NCBI RefSeq assembly: GCF_000647975.1
Contig: NZ_JFKE01000010.1
Coordinates: forward strand, 34,000 to 97,999
Reading direction: 5' to 3'
DNA from: Actibacterium mucosum KCTC 23349
GTDB lineage: Bacteria; Pseudomonadota; Alphaproteobacteria; Rhodobacterales; Rhodobacteraceae
DNA: 64,000 bases
Each line of letters begins with the position of its first letter. Within the stretch, counting starts at the first letter, position 1. The translations under genes were made by a program, and so were the position numbers. This document shows positions 55,584 through 64,000 of this stretch, one piece after another. The notes below the pieces were generated by a model. The model was not told where the DNA came from. It saw only the letters and a list, made by a program, of their open reading frames with translations, and made no database searches.

Positions 55584-57475
55584 GCCTCAACCGGTTCCTC
55601 GTCGTCGGCCACGCCATGAAGGGTCTTGTCCCAGTAGAAGGGCTTGATCACCATTTCGATCAGCGCCTTATACGTCGCAATGGCGGCCAGCGGGTAATAG
55701 AAGTGCAAGGTCGGCACCCACCAACGCAGGCGACGTTTGCCCGCAAGGGTGCTGCCCATCATGCCAATCAGGATCGTGACAACTTCCGTGGCCAGGAATG
55801 TGGCGCCGATCACCGGGAACATCCAGCCGGGCATTGAGCTGCCAAGGGGATGCGGCAACCCAAAAGCCAGCAGCCAGCATGACCATAAGAGCGGCACCAG
55901 AACGAATTGCGACAACGTGCCAAGGAACATCACCTGAAATCCCCAGAACTTGCGTGCCCCCAGTTCGCGATACAGCTGAACAGGGTTTTGCATATGGGTG
56001 CTCCACGTCATTGCATAGCCCTTCAGCCAGCGCGAGCGTTGTTTCACCCACGGCCACAGACGACAATTGGCCTCTTCCTGGGTGACGGTGCTGATCACCT
56101 CGGTCCGATAACCGCGCCGTGCAAGCCGAATACCAAGATCGGCGTCTTCGGTCACGTTGTGGGCGTCCCATCCGCCGACCTCTTCCAGAACGTGGCGGCG
56201 AAAGAACAATGTTGTGCCGCCAAGCGGGACAGCAAGGCCCAGCTTTGCAATGCCGGGCAGAATGACCCGGAACCAGGCGGCGTATTCAATGGTAAAACAC
56301 CGCGAGAACCAATTCTTGCCGGTGTTGTAGAAATCCAGCGCGCCTTGCAGGCAAGCGACGTCTGGCCCACATGCGTGAAATCGGCGTACAACGCGGTGGA
56401 TCTGGTCGGGTGCGGGCGCGTCTTCGGCATCGTAGATCCCGACAATTGATCCACGACAGAAATTCAAGGCGAAATTCATCGCGCGGGGTTTGGTTTTCAA
56501 GCTGCCCACCGGCACGGTGATCACCCGCATCCAGCCGGGCAAAGCCGTGCGAGCCAAGGTTTCGGCGGTCTGCAGGTCGTCTTCTTCGGTAACAAGGCAG
56601 ACGTCCAGCAACTCTTTTGGATAATCCAGCCGTTCCAGTCGCTTGATCAGGCGGGCGGCGATGTCCTCTTCCCTGAAAAGTGGGACCATCACCGACACAA
56701 CCGGCAATCGTAGGGCCTTGGTCGCCCCTTCTGCGGCCCGCGTTTCGTTTGCGGCGGCTCGCCACGACACAATCGCGGCGGCGACCTTGATCATTGTAGA
56801 CAGGATCAGGGTCAACATGCCCCATGCCAGAAGGGTAAACATCATGGTCACCGGCGCCATCACAACGGCAGTCAGCACCGCAACAAAGAAGGCAAACAAC
56901 TGACGACGGGGCCCCTTGGCGTACCAGAACCGACAACTGTCACACTCGGCAACGCGGGTTTCTGCCTTGCGTGTCATTTTGCGATTGCGCGCGGCAACAA
57001 TCGCGGCGTGAATGCTCTTTTCATCCGCGATGGCAAGGATAGCAGTCCCAAACTTCTGCGGCATGGCAAGCTGCAACTTGCGAAACTCGTCGGGGCGCGC
57101 GGTTGCAACGATCGTCGCACCGCCCAGTTTCCGGATGGGGACGGCGGCCAGGGCAAGGCAGGCCTCGGCCCCCATCTCGTCGATCAGACGTGGGTCCGGA
57201 GGCAATTGTTTCAGGTCCGCGGGCAGCGCGTTGTACTGTTCCGCCAAGGCTTGGGTAATGGCACCGGGTCGGGTCATGCCGTGCGCGACAAGGATATCAC
57301 CCAAACGCAAATCTTGCCGCTGCTGCAGGGCAAGGGCCGTGACAAGGTCTTCGGGTGCCAATTCGCCGGCTTCTACCAGAATGTCACCCAAAGGGCGGCG
57401 TTTTGCACGGCCTTGTGGGGCGACGTTCCGGGACGCACGCGTACTAACCAATTTAAGGGCAGTTCCACCTGCCAT
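55580..57475 (-). CDS. Family-2 glycosyltransferase with N-terminal MshEN c-di-GMP-binding domain
   Basis: 631 residues. Residues 28-80 carry the tandem MshEN signature: LGDIL...Q (28-51), a 5-residue spacer QRQDL, then RLGDIL...Q (57-80), each 24 long with Gly3, Leu6, Gly10 and Gln24 kept (first Arg is Pro28). The rest of the T2SSE_N-like lobe extends to ~165. Two membrane helices (~195-235) precede a processive GT2 domain with DAED (349-352), EDAD (443-446) and QRSRW (479-483), followed by about four C-terminal helices. Predicted to make an exported polysaccharide when c-di-GMP binds. A CtrA box lies upstream. No other exopolysaccharide gene is adjacent. Confidence 0.92.
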   Translation of the reverse strand: MAGGTALKLVSTRASRNVAPQGRAKRRPLGDILVEAGELAPEDLVTALALQQRQDLRLGDILVAHGMTRPGAITQALAEQYNALPADLKQLPPDPRLIDEMGAEACLALAAVPIRKLGGATIVATARPDEFRKLQLAMPQKFGTAILAIADEKSIHAAIVAARNRKMTRKAETRVAECDSCRFWYAKGPRRQLFAFFVAVLTAVVMAPVTMMFTLLAWGMLTLILSTMIKVAAAIVSWRAAANETRAAEGATKALRLPVVSVMVPLFREEDIAARLIKRLERLDYPKELLDVCLVTEEDDLQTAETLARTALPGWMRVITVPVGSLKTKPRAMNFALNFCRGSIVGIYDAEDAPAPDQIHRVVRRFHACGPDVACLQGALDFYNTGKNWFSRCFTIEYAAWFRVILPGIAKLGLAVPLGGTTLFFRRHVLEEVGGWDAHNVTEDADLGIRLARRGYRTEVISTVTQEEANCRLWPWVKQRSRWLKGYAMTWSTHMQNPVQLYRELGARKFWGFQVMFLGTLSQFVLVPLLWSCWLLAFGLPHPLGSSMPGWMFPVIGATFLATEVVTILIGMMGSTLAGKRRLRWWVPTLHFYYPLAAIATYKALIEMVIKPFYWDKTLHGVADDEEPVEA

Positions 57476-57520
57476 ACCCGTTCCCTCGTCCTTCCGTCGG
57501 GAACAACGTGCGCAGTTTTG

Positions 57521-57537
57521 GTTAATTCGCGATTAAC
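57521..57537 (-). promoter_or_regulatory. CtrA-type box upstream of the c-di-GMP-binding glycosyltransferase
   Basis: The sequence contains TTAA-N7-TTAAC (57522-57537), the full CtrA consensus. As GTTAAT-TCGCG-ATTAAC it is a perfect inverted repeat, so the consensus reads on both strands. It is 46-62 bases before the glycosyltransferase ATG on its coding strand and after the carA stop. By eye it is the only perfect full box in the intergenic regions of the window. Confidence 0.72.
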
Positions 57538-57546
57538 AGCTTTAAC

Positions 57547-58710
57547 TTACGCAGGTACACGCGCGTTCATGGCGTCGACGAAGCGCTCGAACAGATAATA
57601 GCTGTCTTGCGGGCCGGGGCTGGCCTCAGGGTGGTACTGCACCGAGAATACCGGCCGGTCTACCATGCGAATGCCGCAGTTCGAGCCATCAAACAGCGAC
57701 ACATGCGTTTCGACCACGCCCTCGGGCAGGCTTTGGCTGTCGACGGCAAAACCGTGATTCATCGATGTGATTTCGACCTTGCCGGTCTCAAGATCCTTCA
57801 CCGGATGATTGGCGCCGTGATGGCCGTGGTTCATCTTGACCGTCCGCGCACCAAGTGCCAGTGCCAGCATCTGGTGGCCAAGGCAGATGCCAAAGACCGG
57901 TATGTTGCGGGCCAGAACCTCTTGGATCATTGGCACCGCATATTCGCCGGTTGCGGCGGGATCGCCGGGGCCGTTCGACAGGAACACGCCCTCGGGGGCA
58001 TGTGCCAGAACCTCTTCGGCGGTTGCATTTGCGGGCAGAACGGTCACATCGCAACCTGCCGAAGCAAGGCAGCGCAGGATATTGCGTTTCGCGCCGAAAT
58101 CCAGTGCCACAACCTTGTGGCCGGGCGTGGTGCGCTTGGGAAAGCCATCCGGCCATGCCCACCGCATCTCGTCCCATTGATAGGACTGCGTGCAGGACAC
58201 ATCCTTGGCAAGATCCAGCCCTTCGAGGCCCGAAAAGGCACGCGCCTTGGCCACCAATGCCTCGATGTCGAAGTTACCCTCGGGATTATGCGCCAAAGCC
58301 ACATGCGGTGCGCCCTGCTGTCGGATGGCGCGGGTCAATCGCCGCGTATCCAGACCGCCAATGCCAATGCGTCCACGCGACATCAACCATTCGCGCAGGT
58401 CAGATGACGCGCGCCAGTTCGAAGGTTCGGTCGGGTCCCATTTGACGATCATGCCGGCCGCTGCCGGATTGGTGGCTTCGTCGTCTTCTTCGGTTGTGCC
58501 CACATTGCCCACATGCGGAAACGTGAAGGTGATGATCTGGCCCGCATAGGAAGGATCGGTCATGATCTCCTGATACCCGGTCATCGCGGTGTTGAAGCAA
58601 AGCTCGGCCACCGTTTCTCCCGTAGCGCCAAAGCCGTGACCGTAGAACACGGTGCCGTCGGCAAGGGTCAGGCAGGCGGTCGGATGCGCAGAAGGGGCAT
58701 GTGCGGGCAT
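57547..58710 (-). CDS. carA: Carbamoyl-phosphate synthase small subunit
   Basis: Glutaminase subunit supplying ammonia to CarB for carbamoyl phosphate (arginine and pyrimidine synthesis). 387 residues. N-terminal domain has GYQEIMTDPSYAGQI; the class I amidotransferase nucleophile is in FGICLGHQ; HPEASPGP is near the end. The ATG at 58710 gives the family N terminus; upstream in-frame sequence to 58785 lies in the promoter region. carB is not in this window. Confidence 0.97.
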   Translation of the reverse strand: MPAHAPSAHPTACLTLADGTVFYGHGFGATGETVAELCFNTAMTGYQEIMTDPSYAGQIITFTFPHVGNVGTTEEDDEATNPAAAGMIVKWDPTEPSNWRASSDLREWLMSRGRIGIGGLDTRRLTRAIRQQGAPHVALAHNPEGNFDIEALVAKARAFSGLEGLDLAKDVSCTQSYQWDEMRWAWPDGFPKRTTPGHKVVALDFGAKRNILRCLASAGCDVTVLPANATAEEVLAHAPEGVFLSNGPGDPAATGEYAVPMIQEVLARNIPVFGICLGHQMLALALGARTVKMNHGHHGANHPVKDLETGKVEITSMNHGFAVDSQSLPEGVVETHVSLFDGSNCGIRMVDRPVFSVQYHPEASPGPQDSYYLFERFVDAMNARVPA

Positions 58711-58856
58711 GGGGCGGCTCCTGGAGTGAAATCGGGCGGAAACTAAGGCGCGCGGCCAAAAGGTGCAAGAGGCAAGTGTTGGCAAGAGATGGTTGCGCCA
58801 ACAGAACGCATTCTCTAGGTTCCAAGCCCAGACGCCACATAGGATGACGGAGCACC

Positions 58857-59315
58857 ATGGATCTTCGTAACCAGATCACCGATGCGCTGAAATCAGCGAT
58901 GAGAAACAAGGAGGCAGAGAAGCTGTCGACCTTGCGCCTGATTAATGCCGCGATCAAGGATCAAGACATAGCCAAACGCGGCGAGGGGGATGAGGGCGGC
59001 GTCAATGATGCAGATGTCATGTCTATTCTGACCCGCATGGTCAAACAGCGCAATGAAAGCGCACGTGCCTATGACGAAGGCGGGCGTCTGGACCTTGCAG
59101 AACGTGAGCGGGCTGAAATTGCGGTGATCCAGGCATTTTTGCCGAAACAACTGGACGAAGACGAAGCCAAGGCAGCTGTTCTTGCCGCGATCACCGAAAC
59201 CGGTGCCGCGTCCATTCGCGATATGGGTAAAGTGATGGGCGTGCTGAAAGCCAGATACGCCGGCCAAATGGATTTTGGTGTCGTAGGACCATTGGTCAAA
59301 GACCAGCTGGGGTAA
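58857..59315 (+). CDS. GatB/YqeY domain protein
   Basis: 152 residues, helical, beginning MDLRNQITDALKSAMRNKEAE. The C-terminal half resembles the tail of GatB and the stand-alone YqeY family, thought to bind tRNA but without known activity. Divergent from carA, as in many proteobacteria. The dispersed repeat begins 6 bases after its stop. Confidence 0.93.
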   Translation: MDLRNQITDALKSAMRNKEAEKLSTLRLINAAIKDQDIAKRGEGDEGGVNDADVMSILTRMVKQRNESARAYDEGGRLDLAERERAEIAVIQAFLPKQLDEDEAKAAVLAAITETGAASIRDMGKVMGVLKARYAGQMDFGVVGPLVKDQLG

Positions 59316-59320
59316 TCCAG

Positions 59321-59385
59321 TTGTGCGCCTTACGGCGCGTTGTTTCATCTCGCCCGGCGCCATTGGCGCCATGCTCGGGTGGGCG
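59321..59385 (+). repeat. 65-bp dispersed repeat, copy 2
   Basis: Begins with the same TTGTGCGCCTT and GCGCC/GGCGC stem (59325-59329 with 59334-59338) as the copy at 26889-26953. Here the T-run after the stem is only TGTTT, and a second palindrome GGCGCC-ATT-GGCGCC (59356-59370) is present instead. Manual alignment gives 52 of 65 matches without gaps. Confidence 0.72.
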
Positions 59386-59435
59386 CAAGTTGCCCTGTCG
59401 TGATTTGTTCAGCCGCGCCGTACGTGGATGGGTTT

Positions 59436-59470
59436 TTCAAGGGGTATCCCCTTGAAGGCCTGCGTGGCCT
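59436..59470. other. Paired hairpins between yqeY and DUF2244
   Basis: TCAAGGGG (59437-59444) pairs with CCCCTTGA (59448-59455) around TAT, directly followed by AGGCC (59456-59460) paired with GGCCT (59466-59470). The first stem is preceded by TTTTT on the plus strand. Both lie in the 186-base spacer; no ORF there is credible. Confidence 0.5.
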
Positions 59471-59501
59471 GAACGCGAACCTTTCTTGTGCCCTGTAGGG
59501 C

Positions 59502-60023
59502 TCAATTTGAGAGGAGGCGCGTGAGGTCGGTAAAAAGCTGTTGTCTTTCGGGGACGCTGAGAAACGCACCAATTTCCACGTCCCGCGGTCCGCCTCGCAG
59601 GGTCAGGTAATCCTCCACCGGGCCTTTGTCTTGCTTCACGACATTTACCCAATACGGGTTCGCGTCCCATGCTTTTGTGCCTTGTGCCGCCTGGTGCGAC
59701 AGTTCCACACGGTCTTCCCAAAGCTTTAACACTTCAAGGATTTCGCCGCTGCGATAGGAATGCTCCAGCAATGCCCAAAGCCCCCAGATGGTCAGGCCCA
59801 TGAAAGGCAGCATCACCCACAGGATCGCCGTGCCCAACACCGCCGACAGTGGCAGCAGGAGCATGGCGCAGGTCGCCCCCATGAACAGTACGAAACCACG
59901 ACGCGGCAGCGATCTGTAGGGCCACATGTGCAGTTCGGCCAGTGGCGGGTCGCCGGCCTCAAAACAAAAGGCCCCGGAGTTGTCCGGGGCCTTTGTGTGG
60001 TCTGTGACCCATTCGAAGGGCAT
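59502..60023 (-). CDS. DUF2244 membrane protein encoded with ctaD
   Basis: 173 residues with two central transmembrane helices (about 43-85), matching the DUF2244 family of alphaproteobacteria. The ATG at 60023 overlaps the ctaD stop by one base (TGATG), so translation depends on ctaD, and a role near cytochrome oxidase or its assembly is a reasonable inference. The frame is open upstream inside ctaD but that part is a shadow of ctaD. Confidence 0.85.
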   Translation of the reverse strand: MPFEWVTDHTKAPDNSGAFCFEAGDPPLAELHMWPYRSLPRRGFVLFMGATCAMLLLPLSAVLGTAILWVMLPFMGLTIWGLWALLEHSYRSGEILEVLKLWEDRVELSHQAAQGTKAWDANPYWVNVVKQDKGPVEDYLTLRGGPRDVEIGAFLSVPERQQLFTDLTRLLSN

Positions 60024-61675
60024 CAGTGGGCGTGGCCCTTGTCCCATTCTTCCTGCTTGGGCAGGATTTCGAACGTATGCTCGGGCGGCGGGCTGGACAC
60101 GGTCCATTCCAGCGTATCGGCATATTCGTTCCAGTAGTTGTCGCGGGTCTCTTTCTTGCCAGCCACCAGCGAGTAGACGATCACGCCGATGAAGAACAGG
60201 AACGAGGCAAAGGACAGGAACGCGCCATAGGACGAGACCTCGTTCCAATAGGCGAACTGCTCCGGGTAGTCGATATAGCGGCGCGGCATGCCCTGCTGAC
60301 CCAGGAAGTGCTGAGGGAAGAAGGTCAGGTTCGCGCCGATGAACATGGCCCAGAAATGCAGCTTGCCGGCCCATTCAGGGTATTGGCGTCCGGTCATCTT
60401 GCCGAAGTAGTAGTAGATCCCGGCGAAGATCGCGAAGACCGCACCCAGCGACATCACATAGTGGAAATGCGCAACAACATAGTAAGTGTCGTGCATCGCG
60501 CGGTCGATGCCCGCCTGGCTGAGCACCACGCCTGTCACGCCGCCGACGGTGAACAGGAACAGGAAGCCAAAGGCCCACAGCATCGGGGTTTTGAATTCGA
60601 TCGATCCGCCCCACATGGTGGCGATCCAGCTGAAGACCTTCACGCCTGTGGGCACCGCGATCACCATCGTGGCCAGCATGAAATAGCTCTGCTGGGTCAG
60701 CGACATGCCAACGGTGTACATGTGGTGCGCCCATACGACGAAGCCCAGAACACCAATCGCAACCATCGCGTATACCATCGGCAGGTAGCCGAAGACCGGC
60801 TTGCGCGCGAAGGTGGCGATGACGTGGCTGATGATGCCAAAGCCGGGCAGGATGATGATGTACACCTCGGGGTGACCGAAGAACCACAGGATGTGCTGAT
60901 AGAGGATCGGGTCACCGCCGCCGGCCGGATCAAAGAAGGTTGTGCCAAAGTTCCGGTCGGTCAGCAGCATGGTGATGGCGCCGGCCAGAACCGGCAACGA
61001 CAGCAGGATCAGCCACGAGGTGACAAAGATCGACCAGGAAAACAGCGGTACCTTGTGCAGCGTCATGCCAGGTGCGCGCATGTTCAGGAAGGTGGTGATC
61101 ATGTTGATCGCCCCCAGGATCGAGCTGGCGCCCGACACGTGCACGGCGAAAATCGCCAGATCCATCGAATAGCCGCCCTCGTTCGTCGAAAGCGGCGGGT
61201 AAAGCACCCAGCCCACGCCCGAGCCAAGCTGACCATTACCGCCCGGTGCCAGAACCGAACACACGGCCAGCGTGGTACCGGTGACATAGAGCCAGTAAGA
61301 CAGGTTGTTCAGCCGCGGGAACGCCATGTCCGGCGCGCCGATCTGCAGCGGCATGAAGAAGTTGCCGAACCCGCCAAACAGTGCCGGAATAACCACGAAG
61401 AACATCATCAGGATGCCGTGCGCGGTGACCAGAACGTTCCACAGGTGGCCGTTCGGGGTGCATTCTTCGGCGGCAAAGCCCTCTGCGCACATGTATTGCA
61501 CGCCGGGATCCATCAGTTCCAACCGCATGTAGACGGTAAAGGCAACCGAGATGAAGCCAACCAGCCCCGATGTCAGCAGGTAAAGGATGCCGATATCCTT
61601 GTGGTTGGTGGACATGAACCAGCGGGTAAAGAACCCACGCTGATCCTCGTGGCTATGAACGGCTGCGTCTGCCAT
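60023..61675 (-). CDS. ctaD: Cytochrome c oxidase subunit I (aa3 type)
   Basis: Catalytic subunit of the terminal oxidase, reducing oxygen and pumping protons. 550 residues with twelve helices. Heme and copper ligands are visible in [34 protein letters not shown] and [12 protein letters not shown]. The cross-linked His-Tyr pair lies in HPEVY. The ATG at 61675 fits the family (MADAAVHSH). Other oxidase subunits are not adjacent; the lone ctaD locus is common in Rhodobacteraceae. Confidence 0.98.
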   Translation of the reverse strand: MADAAVHSHEDQRGFFTRWFMSTNHKDIGILYLLTSGLVGFISVAFTVYMRLELMDPGVQYMCAEGFAAEECTPNGHLWNVLVTAHGILMMFFVVIPALFGGFGNFFMPLQIGAPDMAFPRLNNLSYWLYVTGTTLAVCSVLAPGGNGQLGSGVGWVLYPPLSTNEGGYSMDLAIFAVHVSGASSILGAINMITTFLNMRAPGMTLHKVPLFSWSIFVTSWLILLSLPVLAGAITMLLTDRNFGTTFFDPAGGGDPILYQHILWFFGHPEVYIIILPGFGIISHVIATFARKPVFGYLPMVYAMVAIGVLGFVVWAHHMYTVGMSLTQQSYFMLATMVIAVPTGVKVFSWIATMWGGSIEFKTPMLWAFGFLFLFTVGGVTGVVLSQAGIDRAMHDTYYVVAHFHYVMSLGAVFAIFAGIYYYFGKMTGRQYPEWAGKLHFWAMFIGANLTFFPQHFLGQQGMPRRYIDYPEQFAYWNEVSSYGAFLSFASFLFFIGVIVYSLVAGKKETRDNYWNEYADTLEWTVSSPPPEHTFEILPKQEEWDKGHAH

Positions 61676-61900
61676 ACGGTGCCTCCCGTACAAATAGGTT
61701 GATTGCGGTCAGACCTTGGCCCGCCGCGCGTTTCAGATCACCTCTTAGTGTGCAGATGCGCCGGGGGCAATGCTGCTAACGGTCACAGGGCGGGATTATT
61801 TGTCGCGCTTGGAAGGCCCGCGAAGCGATTTTAGTGGACGCTCAAGGTGAATTGGTGTCATTGATTTCACGTTTATCGTGTTTCGGTAGTGGATTGAGAG

Positions 61901-62977
61901 ATGAGCAGGATTATACGAGCGGCGTTGGGGGCGGTTTTCGCGATGGCTGGCGTCATTGCCACGCCGGCACTGGCAGATTCCCGGAGCGAGGCGGTTGCAT
62001 GCGTTCAGAATCAGCTGGCGACGATGGGCCTTTACAACGGCAAGGCAGACGGGCGCGCCAGTTCTGCCGTGCGGTCTGCCGTTGCGGCCTACCAAACCTC
62101 CAAAGGCGCAATCTCGTCGCGGGCCTTTGACCTGGACTCGGCTATCGTCTTTTGCCGTCACATCGGTTTGCGCGACAAGTCGATGCGTCAGTTCTGGCCT
62201 TCCACCAAGCGGCCTTACGTCATCATTGCCAGCGACAGCATTGATAAAGCTCTGAAAGACGAGGTCACCAAGTCCACGGCGCTGTCGCTGTCGGCTTTTC
62301 GCCGCACGTACGGGATCGAGCTGGCCAATACCGTGTACATTTCGATCGGCCAAACCCCGCGCGAGATGGCCGAAATGACGCGCAAGCACCATCAGCGCAA
62401 CCGGGGCGATATCGTCAAATACTGGACCGAACGCTGCGACACAAAGGCGAACTTTACCGGCGTTTCTTATGGCGGGATGATCGCCCTTTGCCGCGACGGG
62501 CCTGCGACGCTGGGCAAAGGTCTGGCGCGCAATTATGTGCGGCAGGTGGTTGTGCACGAGGTTTTCCACGAAGCGCAGGCCCAATTGTCCGGAGAACCCC
62601 GAAAGCTCAAGCGGTCTCAATCAGCCGTCGACTGGCAGGGTCCTGTATGGATGGTTGAGGGATCCGCCGAGTTTGTTGCGCTTAACGTAACGACCGGGCG
62701 TTCGGCGGGCAGTTTGGTGTCTTGGTTTCGGGCGCGACTGAAACAACGGCCCGAATTGATCTTGTTGGAACAGTCAACCGCGCGCGAATACTTTACCTTG
62801 GATGTGTACTATGGCGGTGCTTTGGGCGTGTCGCGGCTGGTGTCCCGATCAGGCACCAAATCCCTGACACGTTTCTACGAGATGCTGGGGCAAGGGGTCG
62901 ACTGGGAGGAAGCGTTCGCCAAAGCCTACGGCACACCGACAGGGCAGTTTTACAAGGCCTACGCGCGGGCGTTCTGA
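61901..62977 (+). CDS. Secreted putative zinc metallopeptidase (gluzincin type) with N-terminal PG-binding-like segment
   Basis: 358 residues. Signal peptide 1-25 (cleavage ALA-DS). Residues ~30-68 resemble a short PG_binding_1 repeat ([20 protein letters not shown]). The putative active site is HEVFH (219-223) followed 30 residues later by WMVEGSAEF with Glu253 as likely third zinc ligand, a gluzincin pattern like the peptidase MA clan. Three or four Cys suggest disulfides. Not assigned to a named family; substrate unknown. The last 19 bases overlap lipB on the other strand. Confidence 0.8.
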   Translation: MSRIIRAALGAVFAMAGVIATPALADSRSEAVACVQNQLATMGLYNGKADGRASSAVRSAVAAYQTSKGAISSRAFDLDSAIVFCRHIGLRDKSMRQFWPSTKRPYVIIASDSIDKALKDEVTKSTALSLSAFRRTYGIELANTVYISIGQTPREMAEMTRKHHQRNRGDIVKYWTERCDTKANFTGVSYGGMIALCRDGPATLGKGLARNYVRQVVVHEVFHEAQAQLSGEPRKLKRSQSAVDWQGPVWMVEGSAEFVALNVTTGRSAGSLVSWFRARLKQRPELILLEQSTAREYFTLDVYYGGALGVSRLVSRSGTKSLTRFYEMLGQGVDWEEAFAKAYGTPTGQFYKAYARAF

Positions 62978-63636
62978 TCTGGCTGTTCGAAAACGTCGTC
63001 GAATGTCCGGCGCAGAGCAACGTCAACGTCTTCCATCGTTACCGGCAGCCCAAGGTCAACAAGGCTGGTAACGCCGTGTTCCGTGATGCCGCATGGCACG
63101 ATGCCGTCGAAATGGCTCAAATCCGGCTCCACATTGATGGAAAGCCCGTGAAAGCTGACCCATTTGCGCAGGCGAATTCCAATTGCGGCGATCTTGTCTT
63201 CGGGAGGCTGCCCGGTGGCGGTCAGGGGTTTGTCGTTGCGCTGCACCCAGACCCCAACACGACCGTCGCGCCGTTCGCCATGGATGTTGAACTCTGACAA
63301 GGTAGCAATCACCCATTCTTCCATCTGCGCGACGAATTTGCGGACATCGCGCCCGCGTTCCCCGACATTCAGCATGGCGTAAGCCACGCGTTGGCCCGGA
63401 CCGTGATAGGTGTATTGGCCGCCGCGACGGGTGTCATAGACGGGAAAGCGATCGGGATCGACAAGGTCTTCGCGTTTGGCAGACGTGCCGGCCGTGTAAA
63501 GAGGCGGGTGTTCCAGCAACCAAACGGCCTCGCCCGCGGATCCTTCGGCAATTTGTCTTGCGCGGTTTTCCATGGCGACAAGGGAATCGTCATAGTCGGT
63601 CAGCCCCGGCCAAACCTTCCACTCAATCTCGGCCAT
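62959..63636 (-). CDS. lipB: Octanoyl-[acyl carrier protein]:protein transferase LipB
   Basis: Transfers octanoate from acyl carrier protein to lipoyl domains, first step of lipoate cofactor synthesis. 225 residues. Signatures are [12 protein letters not shown], the catalytic Lys in [13 protein letters not shown], and the Cys in IVPCGI. The ATG at 63636 (MAEIEWKV) matches the family. The stop lies within the convergent metallopeptidase gene (19-base overlap). lipA is not here. Confidence 0.96.
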   Translation of the reverse strand: MAEIEWKVWPGLTDYDDSLVAMENRARQIAEGSAGEAVWLLEHPPLYTAGTSAKREDLVDPDRFPVYDTRRGGQYTYHGPGQRVAYAMLNVGERGRDVRKFVAQMEEWVIATLSEFNIHGERRDGRVGVWVQRNDKPLTATGQPPEDKIAAIGIRLRKWVSFHGLSINVEPDLSHFDGIVPCGITEHGVTSLVDLGLPVTMEDVDVALRRTFDDVFEQPDQNARA

Positions 63637-63813
63637 CTGTAGCCCCCTTACGCTTGATCCGGATTTCACCGGAATGCATGCAGAACATCGTCATTTTCAA
63701 AACGAATGCAAGGCGAGCCCGCGTTTCAGGATGTGCTGATGCTTTTGCTGCCCTTTCCCCCTTCACATCGGCTGCAGAACTGGGTAAGAACCCGCGCACC
63801 TACCTTACGACGT

Positions 63814-63900
63814 GCGGTCGTGGCGGAATTGGTAGACGCGCAGCGTTGAGGTCGCTGTGGGGTAACACCCGTGGAAGTTCGAGTCTTCTCGACCGCACCA
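63814..63900 (+). tRNA. tRNA-Leu, anticodon GAG
   Basis: 87 bases. The 7-bp acceptor stem GCGGTCG (63814-63820) pairs with CGACCGC (63890-63896). The anticodon loop TTGAGGT places GAG at 63848-63850, read for CTC/CTT leucine codons. A long variable arm, the TTCGAGTC T-loop and an encoded CCA (63898-63900) are present. The 100 bases after it show no gene. Confidence 0.97.
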
Positions 63901-64000
63901 ACTTCGTCCGTAATCCAATTGCTGCCGGACCGAACGGACGCGCACCTTGAAACCATTCGGGCCTACGCGTCGGTGAACCCGGTTTACTCGACCGATCAAG

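Noticed and set aside
60026..61702. 558-codon open frame on the plus strand
   Set aside because: Antisense to ctaD; composition is His/Asp/Gln/Arg-rich without any family motif, and ctaD is certain.
63805..63999. Small minus-strand frame covering the tRNA
   Set aside because: It is the antisense reading of tRNA-Leu, a common spurious ORF.

Overview
The window is a contiguous piece of chromosome from an alphaproteobacterium, most likely a member of the Rhodobacteraceae (Roseobacter group). The evidence is GC-rich DNA, the hflK-hflC-DUF2065-degP and glyQ-DUF6446-glyS orders, several small families typical of that group (DUF2842, DUF6524, DUF6446, DUF2244), a SAM-II riboswitch in front of metZ, and one perfect CtrA-type box. 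Genes are tightly packed with many 1-4 nt start/stop overlaps. No gene-free stretch exceeds 300 bases; the longest, 28635-28873, holds the metZ promoter and riboswitch. I see no insertion sequence, prophage, CRISPR array, rRNA or plasmid gene. The only RNA gene is tRNA-Leu(GAG) near the right end.

Layout. 1-6000: pyrG and secG (minus), a cobalt-type nitrile hydratase operon (alpha, beta, accessory), a DUF6524 membrane protein, purA and DUF2842. 6000-13550: an 800-residue acidic protein, thiamine pyrophosphokinase, an EamA transporter, a divergent Lrp/lysE pair, rpiA and gor. 13600-19750: hflK-hflC-DUF2065-degP, a lipoprotein, a free-standing DnaE2-type OB domain, a [2Fe-2S] ferredoxin and a VCBS-repeat protein. 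19800-28650: purD, xseA, a small secreted protein, an AlkB-type hydroxylase, ftsY-EamA-yciB, a GST and an alpha/beta hydrolase. 28700-37150: SAM-II-controlled metZ, folE2, trkH, a SPOR/peptidoglycan-binding pseudoprotease, and a hybrid histidine kinase with a small secreted partner. 37300-50050: glyQ, an inserted orphan gene, DUF6446, glyS, a PPDK-like protein, a cell-wall hydrolase, folB-folP-glmM, an EamA transporter, and an ArsR/AHSA1 pair. 50090-64000: ilvC divergent from two overlapping Lrp genes, a diguanylate cyclase, a UbiH-like hydroxylase, a HAD phosphatase, a GntR regulator, a c-di-GMP-binding glycosyltransferase, carA, a YqeY protein, ctaD-DUF2244, a putative metallopeptidase, lipB and the tRNA.

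Most genes are housekeeping: nucleotide synthesis (pyrG, purA, purD, carA), folate and cofactors (folE2, folB, folP, thiN, lipB), envelope quality control (hflKC, degP, secG, ftsY, yciB) and amino-acid metabolism (metZ, ilvC).

The most interesting group is at 52-57.5 kb. A GGDEF diguanylate cyclase without a visible inhibitory site lies 2.6 kb from a family-2 glycosyltransferase whose N terminus carries a near-perfect tandem MshEN c-di-GMP-binding motif, and that gene has a perfect TTAA-N7-TTAAC CtrA box upstream. This suggests an exopolysaccharide made under joint CtrA and c-di-GMP control. Other notable items are a SPOR/PG-binding trypsin-fold protein that has lost its catalytic His and Ser, an in-frame upstream start inside the SAM-II/terminator leader, the solo DnaE2 domain, and a PPDK-like enzyme with a degenerate nucleotide-binding half. 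Starts were chosen by eye from start codon, Shine-Dalgarno and family N termini. No database search was possible.
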